Below are positions 36,611 to 44,682 of a DNA stretch of 64,000 nt, one piece after another (within the stretch, counting starts at the first letter, position 1; each line of letters begins with the position of its first letter). A program made the position numbers and the translations under genes. Origin of the DNA: Pricia antarctica (GTDB lineage Bacteria > Bacteroidota > Bacteroidia > Flavobacteriales > Flavobacteriaceae). The notes below the pieces were generated by a model. That model did no database searches, was not told the origin of the DNA, and saw only the letters and a program-made list of their open reading frames with translations. The stretch spans positions 248,001-312,000 of the forward strand of contig NZ_FNAO01000001.1 of the NCBI RefSeq assembly GCF_900101815.1. The letters are read 5' to 3'.

Positions 36611-37501
36611 ATGGCCACTGAATGGGAAGGAAAATCAAGAGGCACCCTTTTGGGGTATCAAATCTATATTTTCTTTCTTCGGAATTTTGGTATCTCCACG
36701 GCTTACTTTTTGCTACGTATCGTTATCGTGTACTATACCCTGTTTTCGCCGAAAAGCAATCGGGATACCTATACCTATTTTCGAAAGAGGCACGGCTTTT
36801 CAAGAGGAAAAAGTATGTTGAGCATTTACAAGAGCTATTATACGTTCGGACAGACCATTACCGATAAAGTTGCCATCGCAACGGGGCTACGCGATAAATT
36901 CACTTATACGCACAACGGTATCGAACACATCGACGATTTGCTTCAAAAGAACCGAGGGGGCATTTTGATCAGTGGCCATGTCGGTAATTTTGAGATTTCG
37001 CACTATTTTTTGGAAGACCGATACCATATTGCCAATATCAGCATGGTGACCACCCACGCCGAGCATCAAGATATCAAAGAGTATATGGAGCGTATTTCGG
37101 CGAAATCACATTTAAAGTTCATTGTAGTTAAAGACGACCTGTCACATATCTTTGAAATTCACAAAGCAATAGATGACGGTGGATTGGTGGTCTTTACCGG
37201 CGACCGTTATATGCCCGGTTCCAAAACCCTAACGGAGGATTTTTTGGGCAAAAAAGCCCATTTTCCGATGGGTCCCTATCTTTTGGCCGCACGATTGAAC
37301 CTGCCGGTATTGTTCGTGTATTTCATGAAAGGCCTGAATCGCCATTACGATCTTTACGCCCAAACCGCAGAATTTAAGGCGCGGGATGCCCAAGGACTAT
37401 TGAAGGAATATACCGAAAGTATGGAACGTATCTTGAAAAAGTATCCGTTACAATGGTTTAATTATTTCGATTTTTGGGGAGATCGGGAAGGTGAAAGTTA
37501 A
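36611..37501 (+). CDS. LpxL/HtrB-type lysophospholipid/lipid A-like acyltransferase
   Basis: 296 aa from the ATG at 36611; a TTG start overlapping the ACP stop by four bases is also possible. The HX4(D/E) catalytic motif is HVGNFE in GGILISGHVGNFEISHY. One hydrophobic segment near the N-terminus (FFLRNFGISTAYFLLRIVIV) suggests inner-membrane attachment. LpxL enzymes transfer acyl chains from ACP to a hydroxyl. In this cluster it is a candidate for forming the flexirubin ester from polyenoyl-ACP and dialkylresorcinol; direct proof is lacking. An alternative is lipid A modification. Confidence 0.85.
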   Translation: MATEWEGKSRGTLLGYQIYIFFLRNFGISTAYFLLRIVIVYYTLFSPKSNRDTYTYFRKRHGFSRGKSMLSIYKSYYTFGQTITDKVAIATGLRDKFTYTHNGIEHIDDLLQKNRGGILISGHVGNFEISHYFLEDRYHIANISMVTTHAEHQDIKEYMERISAKSHLKFIVVKDDLSHIFEIHKAIDDGGLVVFTGDRYMPGSKTLTEDFLGKKAHFPMGPYLLAARLNLPVLFVYFMKGLNRHYDLYAQTAEFKARDAQGLLKEYTESMERILKKYPLQWFNYFDFWGDREGES

Positions 37502-37635
37502 AGTTTGAGGGCTGTTCTTAGTTGTTGATTCAGGGAAATTGCTCCTAGAATCGAAATTTTTACAGGAAATATTTATTTGTAAAATAAAACCCGATTTCAA
37601 AGCATCCCGAAACCAATATCAGGAAATTGAAATAA

Positions 37636-38562
37636 ATGAAAGAGGTTCTCATCATACATTACTCCCAGACGGGGCAGTTGACCACTATCTTAGAAAATAT
37701 GGCCAACACGCTTACAGGTGACCATATCACTATTTCCCATTACCAAATCGTTCCTAAGTCCAAGTATGGTTTCCCTTGGAAACCGACGCGATTTTACGAT
37801 GTTTTCCCGGAAACCTTTTTGCAGATTCCTTCGGATTTCCATCCTCCGACACCAGAAATACTAGAAAAGAAGTATGATCTTGTGATTTTGGGGTATCAAG
37901 TATGGTATTTAACACCGTCCATTCCTATAAATTCCTTTTTACAATCGGGTTTTGCCAAGAAACTCCTTAAAGATACTCCCGTAGTATCGGTAGTCGCCTG
38001 CCGGAACATGTGGATTCAGGCACAGGAAAAAATAAAATGCTTGTTGGCTTCCATCGATGCCAACCTGGTCGGACATATTGCCCTCGTGGACCGTCACATC
38101 AACCATATCAGCGTGATTACCATCGAACATTGGATGATGTCAGGCCGTAAAGACCGCTATTTGGGCATTTTCCCAAAACCGGGCATTTCGGATAGCGACA
38201 TTGAAAATGCTTCAAAATTCGGACATCCAATAAAGAACGCATTATTGGCGGAGGATTTTACGGAACTTCAAGAAAACCTTTTGCAATTGGATGCCGTACG
38301 CATAGACCCACTTTTGGTACGCACCGACGAAAGGGGCAACGTACTGTTTTCGAAATGGGCGAATCTTATCATTAAAAAAGGGGCACCGGGCGACCCTAAA
38401 CGTCTAAAATGGCTCCGTTTGTTCAACTTTTACCTGAAATTCGCCATCTGGTTCATAGCACCTATAGTTTTTGTGGTATTTTTGCTCACTTATTTCCCCA
38501 TGACCCAAAAGCGGAACAGGGAGCGGAAATACTACGCTTCCGTAGCTTTAAAGCATACATAA
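37636..38562 (+). CDS. darA: dialkylresorcinol condensing enzyme DarA
   Basis: 308 aa. The N-terminus has a flavodoxin-like first strand and loop (VLIIHYSQTGQLTTI). A central block (VVSVVACRNMWIQAQEKIK) and a C-terminal hydrophobic segment (FAIWFIAPIVFVVFLLTYF) follow, the overall pattern of DarA as I know it. DarA acts with DarB: DarB joins two acyl units to a cyclohexanedione and DarA aromatises it to a 2,5-dialkylresorcinol. The stop TAA overlaps the darB ATG (TAATG), so the two are translationally coupled, which supports the pair. Confidence 0.88.
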   Translation: MKEVLIIHYSQTGQLTTILENMANTLTGDHITISHYQIVPKSKYGFPWKPTRFYDVFPETFLQIPSDFHPPTPEILEKKYDLVILGYQVWYLTPSIPINSFLQSGFAKKLLKDTPVVSVVACRNMWIQAQEKIKCLLASIDANLVGHIALVDRHINHISVITIEHWMMSGRKDRYLGIFPKPGISDSDIENASKFGHPIKNALLAEDFTELQENLLQLDAVRIDPLLVRTDERGNVLFSKWANLIIKKGAPGDPKRLKWLRLFNFYLKFAIWFIAPIVFVVFLLTYFPMTQKRNRERKYYASVALKHT

Positions 38563-39695
38563 TGAAGGACGTTTATATCACACGAATCGCTAAATTTTTG
38601 CCTAACAAACCTGTTGACAATGAGCAGATGGAAGAAAAACTGGGCGTTATCAACGGAAAAGCTTCCAAAGCCAGACGTCTCGTGCTCCGTAACAATAAAA
38701 TCAAGACCCGATATTACGCGATTGACGAAAATGGCAATGTGACCCATAACAATGCCCAATTGACCGCCGCTGCCATTGAGGCGCTTTGCGATGATAAATT
38801 CACTACGAAAGATATTGAGTTGTTGTCTTGTGGCACTTCGAGTCCCGATCAGATATTGCCCTCGCACGCCAGCATGGTACACGGCTTTTTGAAGAATCGG
38901 AACATGGAGATCAACTCGCCTTCCGGTGCCTGTTGCTCGGGCATGAACGCCTTGAAATACGGATATCTTTCCATCAAGGCCGGTCAGACCGAAAATGCCG
39001 CCTGTGCCGGTAGCGAACGCACCTCTTCGTGGATGAGAGCGGATGTCTTCGAGAATGAAGTCGCCCATCTGAAAGAAGTGGAAGAAAATCCGATTTTGGC
39101 CTTCAACAAAGAATTTTTACGTTGGATGCTCTCCGACGGTGCGGGTGCCGTACTTTTGGAAGACGCCCCAAACGGGCCAAATCCACTAAAAATAGAATGG
39201 ATTAACGGCTATTCGTATGCCCATGAAATGGAGACTTGCATGTACGCCGGGGCCGAAAAGGAAGATAATGGCCATCTGACGCCGTGGAGCGAAATACCCG
39301 CAGAACAATGGGGCAAAAAATCCCTTTTTGCGATGAAACAGGATACCCGTCTTTTGGGCAATAATATTTTACAAAAGGGAGTTGACAGCTTAAAACAAGT
39401 GTACAAAAAACATAATATCGGTCCGGATGATGTTGATTATTACCTACCACATATATCATCCTATTATTTTAAACAAGGTTTGTACGATGAAATGGCAGCA
39501 CAGGGGGTAGAGATGCCTTGGGAAAAATGGTTCTTGAACCTTGAACACATTGGTAATATTGGTGCCGCATCGATTTATGTGATGTTGGAAGAGCTGGTCG
39601 CTTCCGGCAAACTCAAAAAGGGCGATAAAATTCTCTTCCAAGTGCCCGAAAGTGCGCGATTCTCTTACATGTATGCTTACCTTACCGTGTGCTGA
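38562..39695 (+). CDS. darB: ketoacyl-ACP synthase III-like DarB
   Basis: 377 aa from the ATG at 38562. The in-frame extension back to 38409 overlaps darA and is not used. KAS III fold: active Cys in SGACCSGMNA (residue 124 or 125), His in YYLPHISSYYF and Asn in LEHIGNIGAAS. DarB condenses a beta-ketoacyl thioester with a second acyl chain to give the resorcinol ring precursor. Coupled at both ends: TAATG with darA and TGATG with the next gene. Confidence 0.93.
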   Translation: MKDVYITRIAKFLPNKPVDNEQMEEKLGVINGKASKARRLVLRNNKIKTRYYAIDENGNVTHNNAQLTAAAIEALCDDKFTTKDIELLSCGTSSPDQILPSHASMVHGFLKNRNMEINSPSGACCSGMNALKYGYLSIKAGQTENAACAGSERTSSWMRADVFENEVAHLKEVEENPILAFNKEFLRWMLSDGAGAVLLEDAPNGPNPLKIEWINGYSYAHEMETCMYAGAEKEDNGHLTPWSEIPAEQWGKKSLFAMKQDTRLLGNNILQKGVDSLKQVYKKHNIGPDDVDYYLPHISSYYFKQGLYDEMAAQGVEMPWEKWFLNLEHIGNIGAASIYVMLEELVASGKLKKGDKILFQVPESARFSYMYAYLTVC

Positions 39696-40132
39696 TGAGC
39701 GGTTCGAAACCCTATATCGCCGTAGGAGAACTGCTTCAAAGCCTCATTCCCCAAAAAAGTCCTTTTGTCATGGTCGATACCTTGGCAGAATACTCTGAAA
39801 AAGGGATTGTATCGCATTTTTTGGTGGAAGCCGATAATATATTGGTCACAGAGAACCACTTTTCCGCATCGGGTCTAATTGAAAACATGGCCCAGACCAT
39901 TGCGCTGCATACGGGCTACAAATTTTATCTGTTAAAACGACCTTCCCCGACGGGCTATATCGGCGCCATAAAAAAAGCAGAGATATTCCAACTGCCCAAA
40001 GTGTCCGACACCTTAGTGACCACTGTTGAAGTTGTACATGACATTATGGGGGTGACCTTGGTGCAGGCCAAAGTCGAGTGTAATGGCGCTCTGATAGCAT
40101 CAAGTGAAATGAAAACGGCGTTGGCACAATGA
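39695..40132 (+). CDS. FabZ-like hotdog protein 1
   Basis: 145 aa from the ATG at 39695, overlapping the darB stop by one base (TGATG). Hotdog fold, FabZ/ApeP-like: the SPFVMVD region and ASGLIENMAQTIALHTGY, the helix of 3-hydroxyacyl-ACP dehydratases. The next gene is a paralogue (similar GLIENAAQ and YIGAIKKAE/YISAIKKAE blocks), so the two may form a heterodimeric dehydratase for polyene double bonds. The classical catalytic His is not obvious in this copy. Confidence 0.8.
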   Translation: MSGSKPYIAVGELLQSLIPQKSPFVMVDTLAEYSEKGIVSHFLVEADNILVTENHFSASGLIENMAQTIALHTGYKFYLLKRPSPTGYIGAIKKAEIFQLPKVSDTLVTTVEVVHDIMGVTLVQAKVECNGALIASSEMKTALAQ

Positions 40133-40133
40133 A

Positions 40134-40595
40134 ATGAAAAAAGCTAGGTACGACATCAACATCAAGAACTTCCTACCGCATCGCGAACCCATGTTGATGG
40201 CCACCGTCACCCCCTATCTCGACGCAGATTCCGTAATCACCCATTTCGAGATAAAGGAAGATTGTATCTTTTTGGATTCCGCTGGACGCCTGTCCGAAAG
40301 CGGACTCATAGAAAACGCCGCCCAAGCCAGTACAGCGATTGTCGGCCAAAGTTATTTTGACGATGACGATTTCGAAGGCGCCGGAAATTCCATTGTCGGC
40401 TACATCAGTGCCATAAAAAAAGCCGAAATACATGAACTGCCTAAGATCAACGAACTTTTGGTGACCAAGGCCCATTTGGTTTCCAGATACGATACGGGCA
40501 GCATGACTATGTGTACCGTTACCTCCTCCACTTTTAGAAATGACGATTTAATCGTAGATTGTACCTTCAATTTTCTGATTCACGAAGTGGAATGA
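40134..40595 (+). CDS. FabZ-like hotdog protein 2
   Basis: 153 aa, one base after the previous gene. It has FLPHREPMLM, the FabZ catalytic His context that copy 1 lacks (there QKSPFVMV), and SESGLIENAAQASTAIVG. Shared blocks with the protein before it (GYISAIKKAEIHELPK against GYIGAIKKAEIFQLPK) show tandem duplication. It should dehydrate 3-hydroxyacyl-ACP, probably with copy 1 as partner. Its stop overlaps the next start (ATGA). Confidence 0.82.
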   Translation: MKKARYDINIKNFLPHREPMLMATVTPYLDADSVITHFEIKEDCIFLDSAGRLSESGLIENAAQASTAIVGQSYFDDDDFEGAGNSIVGYISAIKKAEIHELPKINELLVTKAHLVSRYDTGSMTMCTVTSSTFRNDDLIVDCTFNFLIHEVE

Positions 40596-40990
40596 AAAAA
40601 AAGGAAGTCCCACAAGACAAGAGCAATCTTGAAAAGGCCAACATCAAGGATATGGTTTACGCCGTCGATGAGAATGGGGAGTATACCACGGCGCTCAGCA
40701 CCGGATGGGAACCTAAATCCATAGCGCTCGATAATGCAATTAAAGATATTGAAGAACGTACCGCAGCTGCAAAAGCCCGTTTTTTCAATAACGAATCAAG
40801 CTCCATCGAATATTATATGGAACTGCATAAAATGGATATTCCTATTTTGGCCAGTTATGTGGGTTTATGGCAATGGCGCGTGAAAAGGCACCTCAAGCCA
40901 TCCGTTTTTCGTAAACTCAGCACAAAGACCCTTCAAAAATATGCCGATGTTTTTGAAATTTCAATCGACCAGTTAAAAAATATCGACTGA
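40592..40990 (+). CDS. small cluster protein with degenerate HTH-like C-terminus
   Basis: 132 aa from the ATG at 40592, overlapping the previous stop (ATGA). I do not recognise a catalytic domain. The C-terminal 50 residues (ASYVGLWQWRVKRHLKP, then KLSTKTLQKYADVFEI and SIDQLKNID) follow the spacing of a Cro/C1-type helix-turn-helix, whose last helix usually reads LxxxAxxLxVSxDxL. The N-terminal part is charged and helical (NAIKDIEERTAAAKARF). It could be a cluster regulator or a scaffold that borrowed the fold. Confidence 0.6.
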   Translation: MKKKEVPQDKSNLEKANIKDMVYAVDENGEYTTALSTGWEPKSIALDNAIKDIEERTAAAKARFFNNESSSIEYYMELHKMDIPILASYVGLWQWRVKRHLKPSVFRKLSTKTLQKYADVFEISIDQLKNID

Positions 40991-41032
40991 AAAAAGACTA
41001 AAGATAAGAATACAACCTCTCTGGACAGGAAA

Positions 41033-41085
41033 GCACGTAGGCACGCAGGCACGTAGGCTGCGTAAGCACGTAGGCTGCGTAAGCA
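41033..41085. repeat. short tandem repeats between the HTH-like and BtrH-like genes
   Basis: Two perfect 17-bp copies of GCACGTAGGCTGCGTAA (41049-41065 and 41066-41082) are preceded by the related 8-mers GCACGTAG and GCACGCAG (41033-41048). Confidence 0.7.
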
Positions 41086-41117
41086 AAAAAATCATAAATT
41101 CAATAAAATCCAATTCC

Positions 41118-42113
41118 TTGAAAATAGATTTCTCCCATAAACAGGCGGCTCACTGCGAAAATGGCGTGGTATCGAACCTCATGCGGCATAACGGTTTCGA
41201 TGTCAGTGAACCCATGGTATTTGGCATCGGATCGGGACTGCTGTTCAGCTATCTTCCCTTTATTAAGGTAAACTATGCCCCGGTGTTCACCTACCGCGTT
41301 CTGCCCGGCCTGGTCTTCAACCGCTTTGCCAAGAGGGTGGGCGTCAAGGTAAAAAGAGAGAAATTCAGGAATCCTAAAAATGCCAAGGCTAGACTGGACG
41401 AAAATTTGAAAAATAACAACCCGGTCGGCCTCCAAGTCGGAGTGTACAACCTTATTTATTTTCCAGACGAGTACCGCTTTCATTTCAATGCCCATAACAT
41501 GGTGGTCTATGGAAAAAAAGAGGATCGGTATTTGATCAGTGATCCGGTCATGGAGCGCGTGACCTCCTTGACCGAAAAGCAATTGGAAAAAGTCCGTTTT
41601 GCCAAAGGAGCGTTCGCACCAAAGGGGCATATGTACTATCCCACCGCCTTTCCCGAAAAATTGGAGCTCGAAAGCGCTATCGTTAAAGGTATCAGACAAA
41701 CCTGTCGCGACATGACCGCACCCGTTCCGATCGTTGGGGTAAAGGCCATGCGATGGGTCGCTAAGAACATCCGGAAATGGCCTAAAAAAATAGGTCAAAA
41801 AAAAACCAATCACTATTTGGGCCAAATAGTTCGTATGCAAGAAGAGATTGGAACGGGCGGCGGTGGCTTTCGCTATATCTACGCGGCGTTTCTGCAGGAA
41901 GCCGCAGTCGTGATCAACAACGAAAAACTCAAGGAATTCTCCAAAGAAATGACCGAGATTGGGGATCTATGGCGTGATTTTGCGTTGGATGCCTCTCGTA
42001 TCTACAAAAACCGTAGCGGCGAAAGTGATGGCTATAATAAAATTGCCGATCAATTGGTAATCATTGCAAATCGGGAAGAAAATTTTTTTAAGCGGTTGAA
42101 AAAGGTGGTTTAA
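41118..42113 (+). CDS. BtrH-like acyltransferase (BtrH_N/DUF4872)
   Basis: 331 aa with a TTG start; the encoded MKIDFSHKQAAHCENG begins just where family members do, and no better start exists. The candidate catalytic Cys is in HCENG at residue 13, with a His in FNAHNMVVYG and an Asp in LISDPVM, a papain-like Cys-His-Asp set. Butirosin BtrH moves an acyl group from an ACP to an acceptor amine. Here an analogous ACP-to-dialkylresorcinol transfer, making the flexirubin ester, is conceivable. ABC transporter genes follow. Confidence 0.8.
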   Translation: MKIDFSHKQAAHCENGVVSNLMRHNGFDVSEPMVFGIGSGLLFSYLPFIKVNYAPVFTYRVLPGLVFNRFAKRVGVKVKREKFRNPKNAKARLDENLKNNNPVGLQVGVYNLIYFPDEYRFHFNAHNMVVYGKKEDRYLISDPVMERVTSLTEKQLEKVRFAKGAFAPKGHMYYPTAFPEKLELESAIVKGIRQTCRDMTAPVPIVGVKAMRWVAKNIRKWPKKIGQKKTNHYLGQIVRMQEEIGTGGGGFRYIYAAFLQEAAVVINNEKLKEFSKEMTEIGDLWRDFALDASRIYKNRSGESDGYNKIADQLVIIANREENFFKRLKKVV

Positions 42114-42223
42114 AGGGATTAAAATCCTCAAAACTGTAAATTTGTTGAATGGAATCACCATTTTTAAATGAAATTCGGCAATTACCCTCACCGAATTCAT
42201 CTTTTGCAAGTAGTTATGCCTTT

Positions 42224-42967
42224 ATGATCCAAATCAATAAACTCGCCAAAAAATATAAGTATGCCGAAGGCTATTCGGTCAATCCGTTAGACCTCACTAT
42301 CGAAGAAGGTGCGGTTTTTGGATTGTTAGGTCCCAATGGAGCCGGTAAAACTACCCTGATTTCTATGTTAAGTTCGCTGCTTAAACCCACGTCAGGTTCG
42401 TTCACTATCGACGGACTTAATTATCGGGAACATAAAAACGAACTGAAACAACTCATCGGTATCGTACCCCAAGAATATGCCTTGTACCCTTCGCTGACCG
42501 CCTATGAAAACCTGAGCTATTTCGGAAGCATGTACGGATTACAAGGCAACTCATTGAAAAATAAAATTCTTGATCATATAGAAATTTTAGGGCTTTCGAA
42601 ATTCGCCCATACAAAAATCGTCAACTTTTCGGGAGGCATGAAACGCCGCATCAACCTAATCGCCAGTATTTTACACCGGCCAAAAGTTTTATTCCTTGAC
42701 GAGCCCACAGTTGGGGTCGATGTACAGTCCAAAAATGTCATCATGGAATATTTAAGGCAGCTTAACGCCGAGGGTACCACCATTCTCTACACCTCCCATC
42801 ACCTGAATGAAGCGGAACAGTTCTGCACCCGTGTCGCCATTATCGACCAAGGAAGTATTGTCTGTAAAGGCACCCCAAAAACCTTGATAGCACAACAAGA
42901 AGGAACAAAGAACCTAGAAGACGTATTTTTGGCACACACCGGCAAAGCCCTACGCGACCATGCATAA
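42224..42967 (+). CDS. ABC transporter ATP-binding protein
   Basis: 247 aa from the ATG at 42224; the frame extends back to 42149 but the extra 25 residues are not ABC-like. Walker A is GPNGAGKTT, the signature is FSGGMKRR and Walker B is VLFLDEPTVGVD. Together with the ABC-2 permease it overlaps by 8 bases it forms an exporter, in this context probably for a pigment intermediate or lipid. The signature FSGGMKRR is typical of drug/Nod-factor type exporters. Confidence 0.93.
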   Translation: MIQINKLAKKYKYAEGYSVNPLDLTIEEGAVFGLLGPNGAGKTTLISMLSSLLKPTSGSFTIDGLNYREHKNELKQLIGIVPQEYALYPSLTAYENLSYFGSMYGLQGNSLKNKILDHIEILGLSKFAHTKIVNFSGGMKRRINLIASILHRPKVLFLDEPTVGVDVQSKNVIMEYLRQLNAEGTTILYTSHHLNEAEQFCTRVAIIDQGSIVCKGTPKTLIAQQEGTKNLEDVFLAHTGKALRDHA

Positions 42968-44228
42968 ACTTTGGGCCTCGACATACAAAGAATTTTTGCT
43001 GCTGGTGCGGGATTTTGGAGGCTTGGCCATCCTTTTCTTGATGCCCCTGCTATTGGTCATTACCATAACCCTTGTCCAAAACGATACCTTCAAGACCTTG
43101 AGGGAAACAAAAATTACCATTCTTTTAGTAGACAACGACCATGGAAAAGTGTCTAAAAACATCCAGGAAAACCTTAAAAATTCGCCTCTTTTCGAAGTGC
43201 AAATGCAAGCTTCAGAAGCGTCGGTAAAAGAATTGGTACAGACCGGAACGTATCAACTGGGCATTGTCATACCTGAAAACCTATCCAAAGACTTAAACCT
43301 TAAAGTAGCCGAAAATGTAGAAGGTATCCTAGAAAAATTCGGCGCGGAAGAGGAGCGTATTCCCTTGGTGAAATCAAAATTAGAGCCCAAGGAAATCAAG
43401 CTCTATTTTGATCCTGCCACACAATTCGCCTTCCGGAATTCCATAAAAAGTGGCATTGATCAGATGGTATCCAAAATCGAGACCCAGACCATCTACAAGG
43501 CTTTTCAGGAAGAACTGACCGACAACCCTTCTGAAGATATCTTCGATACGGAACCCTTTTTGCTTTTTAAGGAAATAGTACCCTCCGATGGTGAAAAGGC
43601 AATTATTCCCAATTCCACCCAACACAACATCCCTGCTTGGACGCTCTTTGCCATTTTCTTTATCATCTTGCCCCTTTCAATTAACATGGTCAAAGAAAAA
43701 AATCAAGGGACTTTCGTTCGCTTGCGCACCCATCCCGTTTCTTATGCGACTTTTCTAGGTGGGAAAACGCTAGTCTTTTTAGCAGTGGCACTGGTTCAGT
43801 TTGCCTTGATGCTGTTGGTCGGTATTTATCTTTTTCCGTTGATCGGCCTTCCAAAACTCGATGTTTCGGGTAAACTGCACCTACTCTTTTTCGTAGCCTT
43901 TTTTGTCGGATTGGCCGCGGTAGGACTCGGGCTATTATTGGGCACTATCGCAAAGACACAAGAACAATCCGCGCCGTTTGGCGCTACCTTTGTGGTCATT
44001 CTGGCCGCTCTGGGCGGGGTTTGGGTTCCCGTTTTCGCCATGCCAAAATTTATGCAGGTACTCTCGAAAATTTCCCCTATGAACTGGGGCCTCAACGCTT
44101 TTTATGACGTTTTCTTGCGGAATGTCGGAATAACGGAGCTGCTGCCCGAAATCGCATTGTTGTTTTTATTTTTTGTGGTTACGGTAGTGCTTTCCGTAAT
44201 ATATAATGAGCGGAAGAATGCGGTTTGA
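42960..44228 (+). CDS. ABC-2 type transporter permease
   Basis: 422 aa. One N-terminal membrane helix (GGLAILFLMPLLLVITITLV) is followed by a ~200-residue periplasmic domain. Five hydrophobic segments follow from about residue 225 (LFAIFFIILPLSINMV onward), the usual ABC-2 (YhaP/DrrB-like) layout. It overlaps the ATPase gene, so the two are made together. Cargo is inferred from context only. Confidence 0.9.
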   Translation: MHKLWASTYKEFLLLVRDFGGLAILFLMPLLLVITITLVQNDTFKTLRETKITILLVDNDHGKVSKNIQENLKNSPLFEVQMQASEASVKELVQTGTYQLGIVIPENLSKDLNLKVAENVEGILEKFGAEEERIPLVKSKLEPKEIKLYFDPATQFAFRNSIKSGIDQMVSKIETQTIYKAFQEELTDNPSEDIFDTEPFLLFKEIVPSDGEKAIIPNSTQHNIPAWTLFAIFFIILPLSINMVKEKNQGTFVRLRTHPVSYATFLGGKTLVFLAVALVQFALMLLVGIYLFPLIGLPKLDVSGKLHLLFFVAFFVGLAAVGLGLLLGTIAKTQEQSAPFGATFVVILAALGGVWVPVFAMPKFMQVLSKISPMNWGLNAFYDVFLRNVGITELLPEIALLFLFFVVTVVLSVIYNERKNAV

Positions 44229-44256
44229 ATTTCCAAGGAAGTCTTATTTTTGAACA

Positions 44257-44682
44257 ATGAAAAATGAAATCAGCCACACCAGCGAAATTCGGATACGATT
44301 TGCGGAGTGCGACCCTTTGGGTATTGTCTGGCACGGCAACTATATCCAGTTTTTTGAGGATGGCCGCGAAGCTTTCGGCCGTCATCACCACATTTCGTAC
44401 CTCGACCAAAAGGCAAATAATTTCTCGACACCTATCGTTTCCTCGAAATGTGAACATAAACTACCCCTCCGCTATGGGGATGTCGCTACCATAAAGACGA
44501 CCTATATCGATTCTCCCGCGGCCAAGATGATTTTTAAATATGAAATATTGAATCCCGATCGGCAAGTGGTATGTACCGGTGAGACCGTTCAGGTCTTTGT
44601 GGAATTAGGAGGGGAACTTTCGTTGGTCATGCCCGATTTCTTTAGGCAATGGAAAATAAAAATGGATTTGTTGGATGAATAG
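44257..44682 (+). CDS. 4HBT-type acyl thioesterase
   Basis: 141 aa hotdog protein. RFAECDPLGIVWHGNYIQFFEDGR carries the 4-hydroxybenzoyl-CoA thioesterase signature with the catalytic Asp in ECDPLG. It may release or proofread acyl or aryl-acyl thioesters of the pathway. Its stop lies 8 bases inside the next ketosynthase gene. Similar thioesterases occur in aryl polyene clusters. Confidence 0.87.
   Translation: MKNEISHTSEIRIRFAECDPLGIVWHGNYIQFFEDGREAFGRHHHISYLDQKANNFSTPIVSSKCEHKLPLRYGDVATIKTTYIDSPAAKMIFKYEILNPDRQVVCTGETVQVFVELGGELSLVMPDFFRQWKIKMDLLDE

Noticed and set aside
38409-38561. Upstream extension of DarB
   Set aside because: It overlaps the darA coding sequence in another frame; the KAS III fold begins at the ATG at 38562.
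41100-41840. 246-codon minus-strand open frame
   Set aside because: Antisense to the BtrH-like gene, which has a convincing N-terminal motif on the plus strand.
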